Shown here: in pieces, positions 46,772 through 59,700 of the stretch
How the letters are laid out: each line of letters opens with the position of its first letter
Position numbering within the stretch: the first letter of the stretch is position 1
NCBI RefSeq assembly: GCF_050624435.1
Contig: NC_134538.1
Coordinates: 115,704,437-115,768,436 of the forward strand
DNA: 64,000 nucleotides
Direction of reading: 5' to 3'
Source: Tenrec ecaudatus
Lineage: Eukaryota; Chordata; Mammalia; Afrosoricida; Tenrecidae
The notes under the pieces: model-generated
What the model saw: only the letters and a program-made list of their open reading frames with translations
The model's database searches: none
What the model was told of the DNA's origin: nothing
Made by a program: the position numbers and the translations under genes

Positions 46772-47710
46772 TTTGTTGTTATTAGGTGCAATGAACTCTG
46801 CCATGGTCCTTTGCCACCACCACAATCAGCCTATGACTGAATTCATTGTTATAGACACCGGTTAATCCATCTTGTTGAGTGCCTTCCTCTTTTGTCGATA
46901 ACTTACCACCAAGACCCAGGTCCTTCCTGCTAATGTGTCCAATATACGTGAGACAAAGTTTCAGCATTTTTACTTTTAAGGAACATTCTGGCTATTCATC
47001 TCCAAGATATACTTGTTTATCGTTTTGCAGTCTAAGGTATATTTAATATTTCTTTGCCAACACCATAATTCTATAACAATTCTTTTCAAAGTTTTCCGAT
47101 TATTGGGCAGCTTTCACATGCATATAAAGTAATTGAGAATACCATGCTTGGGTCAAGTGTACCTTAGTCCACAAGTGACCCCTTTGCTTTTTACTACTTC
47201 AAAGTTTTTCCCAATACAATGTGTTGTTTGAATTCTTTATTACTGCTTTATAGAACGTCAATTGTGGATTGAAGTAAAATGAAATTCTTGACATCTCTCT
47301 CCAATATTTTCTCTGCTTATAAGTTTATCACTTATTGGCTCAGTTGTGAGCATTTTTGTTTTCTTTATATTAAGATATAATATACACTGAAGGCCGTAGT
47401 CTTTAATCTTCATAGCAAGTACTTCAAATCCTCTTCACTTTCAACAAGCAAGGTTGTATCATCTGCATATTTCTGGTCATTAATGAGTTCTCTAATCCTG
47501 AGGTTGAGATTTTCTTTATATATTCAAGTGTCTCAGATTATTTCTTTAGTCACAGATTAAATAAGCATACTGAAAGGATATAGTGCTGACATCCACTTTT
47601 CTTGATTTTGAACTACATAGTGATCCTTTGTTTGCTTGGACAATTGTCTCTAATTTTAAAGACCATCTACCTAAACTAGTATGATCCTTTTTATTTATGC
47701 CAGAGCCCAG
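46772..47710 (-). repeat. RTE-clade LINE, long minus-strand 3' half
   Basis: Ordered landmarks: 'gttgttattaggtgcaatga', 'ccagtccttcctgctaatgt'-like text, 'ttttgcagtctaaggtatat', 'ctttgccaacaccataattc', 'gcatataaagtaattgagaa', 'atactgaaagg' and 'aaggttgtatcatctgcata', then 'tgatcctttgtttgcttgga'. This runs from the 3' end well into the reverse-transcriptase region. No open frame survives. Confidence 0.75.
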
Positions 47711-47714
47711 TCAA

Positions 47715-48690
47715 GTTCAAATCCTTTCATTGTTGGTCCTTTTGGTTTGAGGCCAATTCACTCACTAATAACTCTTAATGTCCACAAATATTTCCATATT
47801 AAACACAATAGTTAGCATGTTTGGGTTTTTTTGTCATTTACTAAAGTTAAAAAATTTTAAAGAAATCTAATGATTAATATTTATTTGTTCATAATGAGTC
47901 CTTGGTACTGGCTTTCACGGTCTCCTTTTGAAAGAAGCATTCATCACAATCACCACAGAAATGATATGGCTTGTTGGCTGGGTGGCTCTGTTATTGGAGT
48001 AGCATGGTAGGTGAATAAAGGTCACCTAAATTCATTATAATCATTTAGTTCTTATTTTAGCTTGTTTTGAGAACCAACTTGTGCTTCTGAATGTAAATGG
48101 CAACAAAACATAAGTATTAAGCCTTGTATTTTCAGCACTATTTGTTGAGGCTCAACAGGAGACATCGATCTGATTATATGTATTATTGGAAATAAGAATC
48201 AAGTTTCAGTATATAAATATTTGATTATGACTTCATTTTATATATTTGTGTGTATTTATGTAAATTCCATGTGGGGTTACCAATATATTCAAATATATAA
48301 ATGTGCATACAAATTAAAGTTGCTGCTTTGGGAATTCAATTTATTTTTTTCATTTTTATAAAAACAAAAGATTTTAAAAGATTACCAGGGTCAAATAATC
48401 AGGATTATGACTATAATAGCAATACTGTTTTCTTGTAATGCTAGGTTTCTTATGTTTCCTACCATGAACATGAGCACTTTAATATAATTTTTCTTGCAAA
48501 TTAAAAAATTGGGGGACAGAATTTTCCAACTCTTCTTTTAATGAACATAAATTTCATGAAAGTATATACTAGGGTAGTAGCTTGATAATGAAAAATATGG
48601 AAGCCATCTGATAATTAATATGTTTTCAAAACACATTAAGACAACACATTATACCTTAAGGGAACAAAATATGCATCCTTGTAATCCCAA
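47715..48690. other. AT-rich DNA with no recognised feature
   Basis: The first part (to about 47800) may still be decayed RTE. The rest is unassigned. Confidence 0.4.
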
Positions 48691-48691
48691 T

Positions 48692-48895
48692 TCCTAGCCC
48701 TGTTGATTTAGTGGGTTGTGTGCTGGGCTGCTAACCGAAATGTCAGCAACTCGAACCCACCCGTTGCTCTGTAAGAGAAAGACAGGGCTTTCTGCCACTA
48801 TAAGGATTGATAGCCTAAGAAATACACAGGACAGCTTTTCCCCCTCTGTTCTATTTGGTCACTGTGAATCAAAGTCAATGTGGTAGCAGTGAGAG
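48692..48895 (+). repeat. Afrotherian SINE, near full length
   Basis: 'cctagccctgttgatttagt', 'gtgctgggctgctaaccgaa', 'cgaacccacccgttgctctg', 'ggtcactgtgaatcaaagtc' in order. Confidence 0.8.
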
Positions 48896-48899
48896 AATA

Positions 48900-50154
48900 G
48901 TCCCTGATGTAATTAACGAGCTCACAACATCTTTTTTCCCCAAAGAAACACTTTATAGCTGTTAAAGCCAAGATTCAGCAAGATCTAGTGTGCTTTCTTT
49001 ACAGAAACTGGAACTAGAAGCTAAGTCTCTAGAGGACTAGAGGATCTCAGGTCACTGTCCATTGTATATTACCAAATTGTCTCCTTGGAGGAAGCAGATG
49101 ACACTTGATGTTTTTGATATATATTCACTTATATGAGCTGAGAAGCTATAAGTTAATTAGCACTGGGCAATGCTGGGCAGCCAGCAAGTCAGTTCTGTCC
49201 CAGAACACTGTCCCTCATTCTCTGCCACTCAAAATCTTGAAAAGAGAAAGAAAGAAAGAAAGCTATTTTGAAATCCTCTGTTGTTCACTAAATATTCCTC
49301 AGTCTTTTTGAAAGGTAAAATGTTTATGCAGTAATAAATTGAGCTGATATTTCAAAAATTGCTTATAGTCATATGGTTTTGTGGAAACTAGCTTCCATTT
49401 CAAGATTATGTCTGATTTATTTGATTTGGAAATTTAAGTTGAATAAAAACAAGATCAATTCTAAAACTCCATTTTATTATTTCAGACACTTTAGCTACTC
49501 TTCCACTTTAGCAATTGTCAACACTTTCCTTCAAGTTATTGTGGGAAATATTTTCAATACAGATTTAAACATAGTTAGGGCAACAGGCAAAAGTGTAATT
49601 TTATGGTTCGAAGTAGAGGTTCCAGAGTGGACTTGCCAGAGGTCAACTTTCAGCACCACCACGAGAGTGCTCATGGAGAAGACAAACACCCTTGATGTTC
49701 TACTCTGTGAAATAAGGTTACCGTGAAGCTTAAATGAGACGGTCCTTAGAGCAGGGCCTGCCCCAATACAGGTGCTCAAGAGAGATCATCACTGCACATT
49801 CCAGATGCCACAAAATGCAGCTTGGCTCTGAAAGCTTGTATTAAAGCATGGGGTTATGCCGCCTCTTAGTTGCTGGTTTTCCTTTATGTCCCTGATGGCC
49901 GCCCCACTCCCCCCCCCCCCCCCCCCCCCCGTGCCCTTTGCCTTATTCTGTACTTGATTACTAGAAGGTTAATGTATACTAAAACATTATGCAGATTGAT
50001 TAGGTAGAAGGAAGAATGGCTTTCACTTTCTCCATTAGGAAGACGCAGGGTTGTATTCACTTAGAATATGAGCTTCCCTTCTCTATAGGTCTGCTCTATG
50101 TCCACTGAGAGAATAATGAAATTATTGTTATTTTAATAGCTTATAAGCACGTAC
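48900..50154. other. No recognised feature apart from a 22-bp poly-C
   Basis: C22 at 49909-49930 is preceded by 'gccccact'. Plus-strand frame 49373-49726 (117 codons) is open but matches no family known to me and lacks a coding context. Read with caution. Confidence 0.4.
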
Positions 50155-50330
50155 TTTACATACCATAGAGCTTAGACAATCAATTATATTAAGAAGAAAT
50201 GTGCAATAACCACCACAATAAGTTTCAGAACATTTGTTGTACTCATTGTTGGTACCTCTTCATTTTGCCCTAACATCCCCTCTCATGCTCCTAGGTAATT
50301 ATTAATCTAGTCAATGTCTCTATCCCCAAT
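50155..50330 (-). repeat. Old L1 3' UTR (L1M-like), minus strand
   Basis: 'aataaccaccacaataagtt', 'tcagaacatttgttgtactc' and 'taacatcccctctcatgctc' resemble the reverse complement of old L1 3' UTRs, as at 29035-29330. Confidence 0.45.
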
Positions 50331-50464
50331 CTCAGAACAATTGGTTCTTATGATATGGCCATACTCCATATTCACCACCCTGCCCCATGAAGAGATCACT
50401 GAAGCTATAGGTGCTATAGAAAATATGATCAAGAAATCAGATAGTGACTGACTATGAGAAGAAT

Positions 50465-50565
50465 AGCATGTGGGGTCTTTAAGCCTGGTCTTCAAACCAG
50501 CAACCATGTGAGAGAGAGGACCTCAAAGTCCACACAAGCACAACAGCCTGTGCGATACAAGGATT
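50465..50565 (+). repeat. Decayed L1 3' UTR module
   Basis: 'catgtggggtctttaagcct', 'ggtcttcaaaccagcaacca' and 'cagcctgtgcgatacaagg' follow the L1 3' UTR module also at 7580-7690 and 8320-8430. Confidence 0.5.
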
Positions 50566-50569
50566 TAAA

Positions 50570-51685
50570 TTTTTTTAAATGTAAACCAAGCTTATTTTGC
50601 TTTTTAAGTAGTGTTCTTAAAGCACTACAGCTTGGTAAACAATGTAAATTAGTATAAGTCATCTAAAAAGCCAGAGTACTGTTTTGTTTTTAATGAGTTG
50701 TTAAAAAGATGCAGCCTATTCTAACAGGATAAATATCTTAACCATTTCACTTTGAGTTAATGAAGGCTCACAAATGAGCAACACTCCTCATTGAGGAAAA
50801 CAAAAAGCTGTTGTCGACAAGTGACAACACACACACACAAAAACAAAAGAACTATGTAAAAATAACTGACAGTGTTCCCATATTTTTTGAAGTCGCTTTA
50901 CAATGGGATGAGATTTAAAAATTTTTAAATCCTTATCTCAAGGAGGAAATGGCATCAGAGCCTAAATTTGAACACCTAGTTCACAGAAGACTTTGGATGA
51001 CAGTGGAAGGCCAAATCTATTTGCAGGGTTCTTGCCTGCATTAAACTCCATGGGATGATCTAGTCCAGGGATGTGAATAAACCTGCTATCAGACAGTGGG
51101 CATTGTAAAGCTGATTATGGCAGATTTAATTAGGTTAAAAGGTAATACTCTATCATTTGATCTATATTTTGACCCGTTATAAAGTTGTTTCCATTTTAAA
51201 TATTTCCCGATTTAAAAAAAATTTTCCAAATCAATTTATTCTTATCCTGATAGGTGGTATTGTTAATACTTTAATACCATTAAAAATTAGCCAAATAACC
51301 AAGACAGTTACATATACAAAAGATACAAATTAAAACCATTTAAAAATAAGATAACATAATTTGTAGCTGACCACAATTTCTGTATTGAGAAATGATTATG
51401 AATTTAAAACCTATGATAAAAACTGTACACCGTATACTTTGAGGGATTTACATTGTAGAAAGCAAAGGTAGTCTTCACTTTTACACATTTAGTGTCTCTG
51501 GTGGATTGAGGAGAGAAACACCATGATACTTTGAACCTTTATACTTTTCTCTTATTGATTGTTGTGCATGCTCTGGTGCTCTGAAGTAGGTCTGGTTCTA
51601 GATTATTTTCAGTCATTGTTGTTGCTTGCTTGTTTGTTGCTTCATGTTTGTGTGATTTTCTGCTTGTTTTCCTCATCTTTTCATT
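50570..51685. other. AT-rich DNA with no recognised feature
   Basis: (CA)n at about 50830-50840. Otherwise unassigned. Confidence 0.4.
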
Positions 51686-51689
51686 ATAG

Positions 51690-52800
51690 CTTTTTGTGTT
51701 GTGTTGTTGTCAGGTGCCATAATGTCAGTTTTGACCCATAGTGACATCATGCACAACACAACAAAACACTGCCCAGCACTGCACCGTCCTCAAAATTGTT
51801 CCTACTCTTGAACCCAGTGCTGCAGCTACTGTGTGTGAGAGGTTTTTGTGCCAACTAGGCTCCTGTAGGGACATATAGGCAGAGATTAATCAAGTTTCAG
51901 TTTGATTAGAGGGTGACCGAGATAAATACCTCTCCAAGGATGGCTTCCTCATCTCTTTCTCCCTGGTGATCAGACAAGTATGCTGTTGCCAGACCCAGTC
52001 CTTTGCCTCAACTGTGTGCTGTGCTACCTGTGGGCACAGCCTACCTGTGGATCATGTCACCATGAATGCATTGCTAGATCACATGGCTCCATGAGGACCT
52101 GCTTCACTATGCTCCTGCACTACTGGCCTCTGCTAAGTCTCAACTTCTTATCCTTATGCTGTTGTGACCCCACACTGCCCTGTCTACTGCCTGCAGGCAC
52201 TCTGCTCATCTTTCCTGAGGGCAGACTCCACTGTCTGCTTCCTTGACCTTGGACCGGTAGCCAGCTTTGAGTTGAGGGACCTTCAGTATATGGACTATTC
52301 CATAAAAGTGAGTTGTACTGAACTCTCTTTACTGCTGTGTGAACTAATATTAGCTGTTGTATTCCTTCTCGCTATATAAACCTATCTATCTATCTATAAA
52401 ATAAGTGTCCTGGTTTTGTTTCTCTAGAGAACCTTGCCTAACATACTGTGGCAGTCCATCTCTTTGATGGTTTAGTATTCCTTCACTGCAACTGTACTTT
52501 ACCAAACATGAGGTCCTTCTTCAGGAATCAGTATCACCTAACACATCCACAACATAGTAAATGAAGTCTTGTCATCCTTGTCCATAAGGTCTATTCTAGT
52601 CACATTTCTCCCAGGACCGACTTATTTATCCTTTTTGCAGTCTGTGATATTTTCATTATTCTTTTCCAGCATCACACTTCAAATGCACTGATTCTTTTTT
52701 GGTTTTCTTTATTCATTTCCAACTTTCACAAGCAAATGAGGCAATGGAAAATACATGACTTAGGCCAGGCACACTTACTCCCAAGTACCTATAAGCTATT
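51690..52800 (-). repeat. RTE-clade LINE 3' part, split by an LTR
   Basis: Left piece 51690-51833 ('gttgttgtcaggtgccataa', 'gcagctactgtg') and right piece 52451-52800 ('gcagtccatctctttgatgg', 'accaaacatgaggtccttct', 'gacttaggccaggcacact') are adjoining parts of one element. The continuous form 'gcagctactgtg|gcagtccatctc' equals the family sequence. The LTR at 51834-52445 interrupts it. Confidence 0.8.
51834..52445 (-). mobile_element. Solo ERV-L-type (MLT2-like) LTR with 5-bp target duplication
   Basis: Starts 'tgtgagaggtttttgtgcca' and ends 'tctctagagaaccttgcctaacata', as at 6171-6734. CTGTG flanks both sides (51829-51833 and 52446-52450). No internal viral genes. Contains a short (CTAT)n at 52382-52395. 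Confidence 0.75.
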
Positions 52801-54060
52801 TCTCCTATTCGCCATACACCTACCCTCTATCATCGACACACAATACCTTTTCCAACTCCCAGCTGATCCCCCCTAACCTATAGAGCCAGCCCCTATTCCC
52901 TACAAATCAAAGAACCTGAGGGAGCACCTTAGTTCATCCATGATGCTACACAGACAACAGCAAACACCACCAGCTACCACAAAAAATCTAGGGAAACAAA
53001 AATCAATCACTGAAGATGATCCAAACCCAAAAGTTCACACAGAAGAAGCAGACCTTGTATTGTAAGAAAGAGAATTCAAGAGAGTTGTGCATGAAATTAG
53101 GGGATTAATCCTGAAATCAGATGGGGAAAAAAGAGACACAAGAATCCTCACATTGAAGGAAAATACAAGAGTTAAGGAATGGGGGTAGCAGAATTACAGA
53201 ACACAAAGAGGAATCTCAACAATCGAGTGGAAGAAATGGAAAATCAAATAAGTGAACTCAAATATAACCCAGGAGAATTTAGCAAACAAGATAAGAAATC
53301 AGACAAAAAGCAAAAGAGTCTGAAGAAAGCCTGAGGAGGAATTAGGATACCATGTAGTGAAACAATATTTGAATAATTGGGGTCCTTGAGCAAGATGAAG
53401 GAAATAAGCCTAAAGTTAGAATAGTAAGGGAATTCTTGGAAGAAAATGTCCTCAATATCAGAAAGGAAAAGAGAATTACCATCCAGGAATCAGAGAAAAT
53501 GCCAATTAGAATACCCCCATCCCACCTGCCAAAAATAACAAATATTAAAATATACAGTAATCAAATTGTCCACCTTCAAGGAAAAGGAGAGAATCATGAG
53601 AGCAAAAAAGCTAGAGAGGAAAAAGAAATCACATATAGTAAACAGATTAAGAATAAACTCAGATTTCTCTGCAGAGGGCATGCATGAAAGAAGTTGGAGA
53701 AACATATTCTGAAAGTTGAAAGACAACAACTGTCACCCAAGAATCTTTTATCCAACTTTCCATAACATTTGAAGGAGAAATAAAAGTATTTGTGAATCAG
53801 GAAATATTTAGAGAATTCATAAAAACAAAACCAGCATTTCAAAAAATAATACTTTCCATTTCTATAGGGGTAGAAAACCAATAACTGCAGCACATTAACA
53901 TGAGATCAACAGAGGGTGTAACAGTACCCAGAAACCAACACACAGAAAACAGCACCCAATACATTACAGATCGAATGGAGAAACAGAGACAAGAATAAAT
54001 TCTTCCCACTGATACGCCACCCTGTAAATGGGGAAGAAAGGAAAATCTCAACAAATAGTA
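52801..54060 (+). pseudogene. L1 leader and ORF1 relic (first L1 of the 53-60 kb pair)
   Basis: A-rich ORF1-type sequence. 53436-53687 stays open (…KKAREEKEITYSKQIKNKLRF…), and at about 53738 RIFYPTFHNI corresponds to the ORF1 C-terminal RIxYPAKLS segment, followed by 'ggagaaataaaagtatttgt' (EGEIKVFV, matching the family EGEIKYFT). Several stops, so not functional. ORF2 follows at 54065. Confidence 0.65.
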
Positions 54061-54064
54061 AGAG

Positions 54065-54895
54065 ATGACAGCAACTAACTTGCAATTAGATTTAGTTACA
54101 CTAAATGTTAATGGACTAAACCTGCCTATAAAGAGACAAAGGGTGGCAGACTGGATTAGACAAGATCCATCAATCTGTTGTCTTCAAGAGAGACAGCTCA
54201 AACTCAAAGATAAAAACAGACTGAGAGACAAAGGCTGGCAAAACATTTACCAATATTAGTCTCTGATGAAATGGACCCCAAGGTCCACAAGATAACGATA
54301 GACAAGAATGGGCAGTACATGCTTAAGGATCAATAGATCAAGAACATGTAACCATAATAAACATATGCACCTAACAAAAGACCCTCGAAATTCATCAATC
54401 AAATCCTCACAGGGTTGAAAGGAGAGATTATTAGATGAACAAGTATATAAGACAAGTTTAATACACCACTCTCAAAGAAAGTTAGATCAATAGGTAAGAA
54501 TCTCAATAAAGGAATGGAAGAGCTGAATAAGACTACTGATCAACTTGACCTTATAGATACCTATAGAGCTCTCCACTCATCAGCAAGAACACATTCTTCT
54601 CCAATTCACATGGCTTATATTCTAGAATAGACTATACTCTGGGACATAAAGCAAGCTTGAGGAGATTCACACACATAGAAATCATCCAACCCATCTTCTC
54701 TGACCACTGCGTTATTTAGAAGGAAATCAACAATAGATCAATAGGGGAGGTGGGCGGGGAAGACAACTTGCAGACTCAACAATTCATGTCTCAATAGGAT
54801 TGGATACTAGTCTATAGAAAAGAGGTGATTAAGAAGTTCCTAAAAACTAATGAGAAGGATAACACTCTCTTCCTAAATTAATCCATATGGATATT
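54065..54895 (+). pseudogene. L1 ORF2 relic, endonuclease part only
   Basis: Starts with an open stretch TLNVNGLNLPIKRQRVADW…SICCLQERQLKLKDK (54095-54220), the L1 endonuclease beginning. It ends near 54895 and the RT is absent. Stops after residue 64. Confidence 0.7.
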
Positions 54896-56651
54896 AAGAA
54901 CTTCCAGAGAAAATGGCGTTGATATAGGCATATTCATCTGTAGTTCCCTGTGAATGGTACTGGATTTGTGGGTGAGGGAGCCAAATCAAGGTTTCTGACC
55001 TAGTCCTGGTCTCACAGTGCTCTGGGGAACTTATAGTGGTTTCAATGGATGGTACAACTGTGCTCACCAGGACACACCCTCCCCCCTTGGTTTCCCCTAC
55101 ACCAGAGACCCATGCACCACGACCCCGTGGCTTCCTAGGACCCGCAATACATCCCAGCACTCCCTGGTTCTCCCCAGCCCCAGAAACCTCTATGTAACTG
55201 CGATAGTTTATTGTGCCAGCTTGGCCGATAAATATAAGTAGGATTAATTGAAGGGCGGGGAGATAAATGGCTCCGTGAGCCTCGCCTTGCTAGTTCTGTG
55301 CCTCAATTTAAAGGGTCCACTGCCTGTGGGACGACTAGCCTGTGGACTGGGTCACTGTAAGTTAAGGTCCCTTTAAGCCCACATGATTAGAATGTTCATC
55401 TCTGGAGCTGGGGACCAACAGTTTGTGACAGTTGGTAACCTGCCTTGCAATTTGCTGGCCTGGGTATATATAGCCCAGCTCTCTCTACAAAGGAGGAACT
55501 GGCGGCCCTCAAGCTTTAAAGGACTGCTAGTGTCTCACTGCTTTATAATTTAACTGTTAATTTCTTGGATTATCTATCTGTATATAATTTAACGGTTTAT
55601 TTCTTGTATTATATATCTATCTTTATAAATATATTTATATATAATTACTAGCAATCTGGTTTTGTCTCTCTAGAGAACCCTGTGCAACACAGGGACATTT
55701 CCCTTCGACCCAACCCCCACATGTGTGTTGCAATTCCTTGTGTTTCCTGTCCTGGCTATAGGTACACCCTAGTTCTCTGGGATGCTCCCTCCCTGCGGTG
55801 GCCATGTTGTATAAACCAGCCCATCCAGCACTACTCTGGCAGTGAAGTCCATTACTGCCCCACCCACAGTGCTTGTAAGCACCATCTAGACTGCCTCCAA
55901 ATAGATAATCCTAGTTTAGATAGCTCTCCTGGGAAGGGAGTCAATCCCAGTGAGACAGAGATGCAGCTTGAACCTGCAGTGTGGCTTGCTCTAGGTAGTT
56001 CTTAGAATTTTTCTTATTAGCCTGGGAAAGAAAAGACAGGGCTCCTTTCCTTGCCAGAGGAATTGGAATTCAGCACATCAGGGTTTCTCAGAGACCTTCC
56101 CTAGCACTGACAAGGTAGCTAATGAACAAGGGGTCCTACAGGCCTTAGCCAGACTGTATTCTGATCAGAAGTCCCTCCTCCCTCGGACACCCACTACAAT
56201 AAGCTATATCCACCCTGGAATGATATATATGGAGTGGGTCATTCTGGATTGTACCACAATCTACTATAACGGAGACTTCTATTATAAACACAAATAATTG
56301 AAGGTTGGCACTCTCCCTTTCATAATTTACAGGTTCAATTGGGGACTCTGCTAGATTTAATATACCTCTCACACACCCCAATCACTACTATCTCTAGAAC
56401 CTGCTTCCTACACCTTAACCCATTCTCCTCCAATTTGCCAAGCAAAAATGTATCTCCCAGAACCCTATTCAGCAACTTTAAAAAAATTCACACACATAAC
56501 AGGAAGGCTTCCTATAATTAATATCACTAACTGAAACAATCTCGAGAACTTACATCCTATTTCTCCTGTACACCCAGTGAACATGCCCACATCACGAATA
56601 CACAACACCTTCTCTGGAACATAGCTGATATTCCCCTAACCTATAAAGCTA
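54896..56651. other. Intervening sequence between the two L1 pieces, with an LTR
   Basis: 'gagaaaatggcgttgatata' at 54903-54922 resembles the start of an L1 5' leader, so part of this may belong to the second L1. It carries the LTR at 55199-55691. 55692-56540 is unassigned. Lines 56560-56650 resemble text just upstream of the first L1 (about 52830-52890), e.g. 'cccctaacctata' in both. Confidence 0.4.
55199..55691 (-). mobile_element. ERV-L-type (MLT2-like) LTR
   Basis: 'tgcgatagtttattgtgcca' start and 'tctctagagaaccctgtgca' end are those of 6171-6734 and 51834-52445, with the same middle ('gataaatggctccgtgagcc', 'gtcactgtaagttaaggtcc'). Flanks gtaac and gggac do not form a clean duplication. 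Confidence 0.65.
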
Positions 56652-56757
56652 GCCTTCCTCCAATCTTGATGGCACATTCTTCTCCATAGAATCCAGATTC
56701 TCTTATTATATTTACTCAGCATACACTCTAAATAAGTTATGGTGAGAGGATACAATG
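56652..56757 (-). repeat. Short RTE-clade fragment
   Basis: 'cttcctccaatcttgatggc', 'attcttctccatagaatcca', 'atatttactcagcatacact' and 'tatggtgagaggatacaatg' are the RTE reverse-transcriptase region in reverse. Confidence 0.65.
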
Positions 56758-59700
56758 CCTTTTTTACACTAAATGTTAATGGACTAAACATGCCCATAAA
56801 GAGACAAAAGGTGGCAGACTGGATGAGACGACAAGATCCATCAATCTGTTGTCTTCAAGAGACACAGCTCAAACTCACAGACAAAAAGAGACTGAGTTTC
56901 AAAAGTTGGCAAAAGAAAAAAATTACCAAGCTAATGGCAATCAAGCAATAGCAGGGGTAGTAATATTAATCTTTGATGAAATAGACTTAGAGGTACACAA
57001 GGTAACGATACGCAAGAATGGACATTACATAATGCTTAAGGGGTCACTAGACCAAAAACACGTAACCATAATACACCTATATGTGCCCAAAGAAAGACCC
57101 TCAAAATTCATCTATCGAATCCTTAAATAGATGAAAGGTGAAATCACTAGATAAACAATTATAGTAGGTGATTTTAATATACCACTCTCAATGAAAGATA
57201 GAACATCAGGTAAGAAACTCAATAAAGGAATGGAATTGCTGAACAAGACATTCAATCAACTTGTCCTCATAGATATTTATAGAGCTTTCCATCCATCAGC
57301 AAAAAAGGAACAAATTCCTCAATTCACATGGCTCATATTCTTTAATAGATAACAGGCTGGGACTTATAGCAGCTTGAGAAAATTCAAATACATAGAGATC
57401 ATTCTATCCATCTTCTCCAACCATTTCACTATTATGCTTGAAATCAACAATAGGAAGAATAGATAAACAAAGACACTAACTTGGAGACTCAGCAATTCAC
57501 TCAAAAAGGAATGGGTAATAATCCCAATAAAAGAGGAAACTAGGAAATTCCTGGAAACACACAAGAATGATAACAAAATATACCAAAACCCATGGGATGC
57601 AGTAAAAGCTGTGGTTGGGCTCACTTTATTGCAACAAATGCGCACATGAAAAAAGTAGAGAGAATCATGGTCACCTCCTCAATACAGGATCTCCAACAAT
57701 GCAAACAAGAACAACAGTATAATCATTCCAATGGCAAAAGAAATCATAAAAATAAAGCAGAAATGAAATAAGTGGAAAACAGAAGACCAATGTGGAGAAA
57801 ATTAATGGAACAAGAACCTGGTACTTTCAGTTTCAACAAAATTGACAAACTGCTAGCAAACTTACCATAGAAAAATAATGAGTAGACATCAATATCAAGA
57901 CTTAGGGATGAAGCAGGGTAAGTCAAAAAGACCTTAATGAAATAGGAAGATTAATAACACAACACTACCAAAAACTGTATGCTAACAAATTCAGTAACCT
58001 GGAGGACAAGGACAAATACTTAGAAAAACACTTTCTCCTATCTCATATGAACATAAAGAATTTGAAGAGACCCATAGCAAAAGATTAAATAGATAGGATC
58101 ATTAAGAAATTCCCAACTAAAAAATCCTCAGTGCACATGGCTTCACAGGAGAGTTCTACAAAGCATTTATAGAAGATCTGACACTAATGCCACACAAACT
58201 CTTACAACACATAGGGATAGCAAACCCTGAAACTAATTCTATGAAGCCAGCATAACTCTGCTACAAGATCCGGGCAAAGACCCCACACGGATAGAGAACT
58301 GTAGATCTATATCTCCCATGAACATAGATACAAAAATTCTCAATAAAAGCTTGGCTAATTGAATCTAACAACATATTTAAAAAATAATACATTCTGACCA
58401 AGTAGGATTCATACCAGGGATGCAGGAATGGTCCAACATTCAAAAAACAATTAACTTAATCCATTATATTAACAAGAAAAAGGACAAGAACCGTATGAGC
58501 TTATCAGTTAGTAAACAAAAAGCATTTGATTATATACAACACCCATTCCGAATAAAAGCTCTCAAGAATATAGTCTTGGAAGAGAAAATTCTCCATACAA
58601 TATAGGCCATATATGAAAAACTATTAGCCAATATTACACACTCAATAGAGAAAAGTTGAAAACATTTCCACTAAATAAGGAAACCCAGCAACGAAGTCCC
58701 TCATCCCCACTCTTATTCGATATATTTCTGGAACTCCTAGCCAGTACCATCGGACAATGGCAAGAGATCAGGGGAGTGTAATTGGGTGTAGAAGAAGTAA
58801 AAGTGTGCATATGACATGATTAGCTATGTGCATACAATATGATTGTGTATACTGAGGATTCCAAGGTGTTCACAACAGGATTAGTGGAAACTGTACAGGA
58901 GTTTGGTAGTGTAGCACGATAAAAGATTAACAAGCAGAAATCATTTGGGTCCCTATATACCAGTGATGTTCCGAATATCGAAAAAGAGACCAGGGAAGTG
59001 ACACCATTCTCAACAGTAATGAAGAGGATGAAATACTTAGAAATAAACCTAATTCCCACCCCCCCCAAAAAAAACACAACTCCCCCCCAAAAAACAAAGA
59101 AAGACCTGTGAGAAGAAAACTACAGAACATTACAACAAGAAAATAGAAGAGAACTACACAAATGGAAGATCATCCCATGTTCCTGGATTAGAAGAATTAA
59201 TATTGTGAAAATGTCATTACCTAAATCACCATATAGATTCAATGCAATCCTGATAAAAATCCTAGCATCATTTCTCAAATAAATGGAAAAAAATGGTTAA
59301 CAACTCATATGGAATGGGAAGAAACACAGGATAGACAAAGAACTTCCCAAAGGAACAACAAAGTAGGTGGTCTTGCACTACTAGTTGTCAAAACGGCCTG
59401 GTACAGGTGTAATGATAGATACTCCAACCAATGGATCAGGACAGAAAATCCGGAAATAAGAACACCCGCATACAGACAATTGATTTTCGGCAAAGGTCCA
59501 AAAATCATTAAATGGGAAGCAGATGCCTTCTTCAATAAATGGTTAGGAAAATCTGAATATGCATGTGCAGAAAAATGAAGTCTCATATCTCAGTCTAGAC
59601 ACAAAAACAAACTCAAGGAGGATCAAAGGCTAAAGGATCATCAATGAGAAAAGTGGGGTAATGCTAAGCCTCCTAGTGTGAGGTATCCACAGGCTATCAG

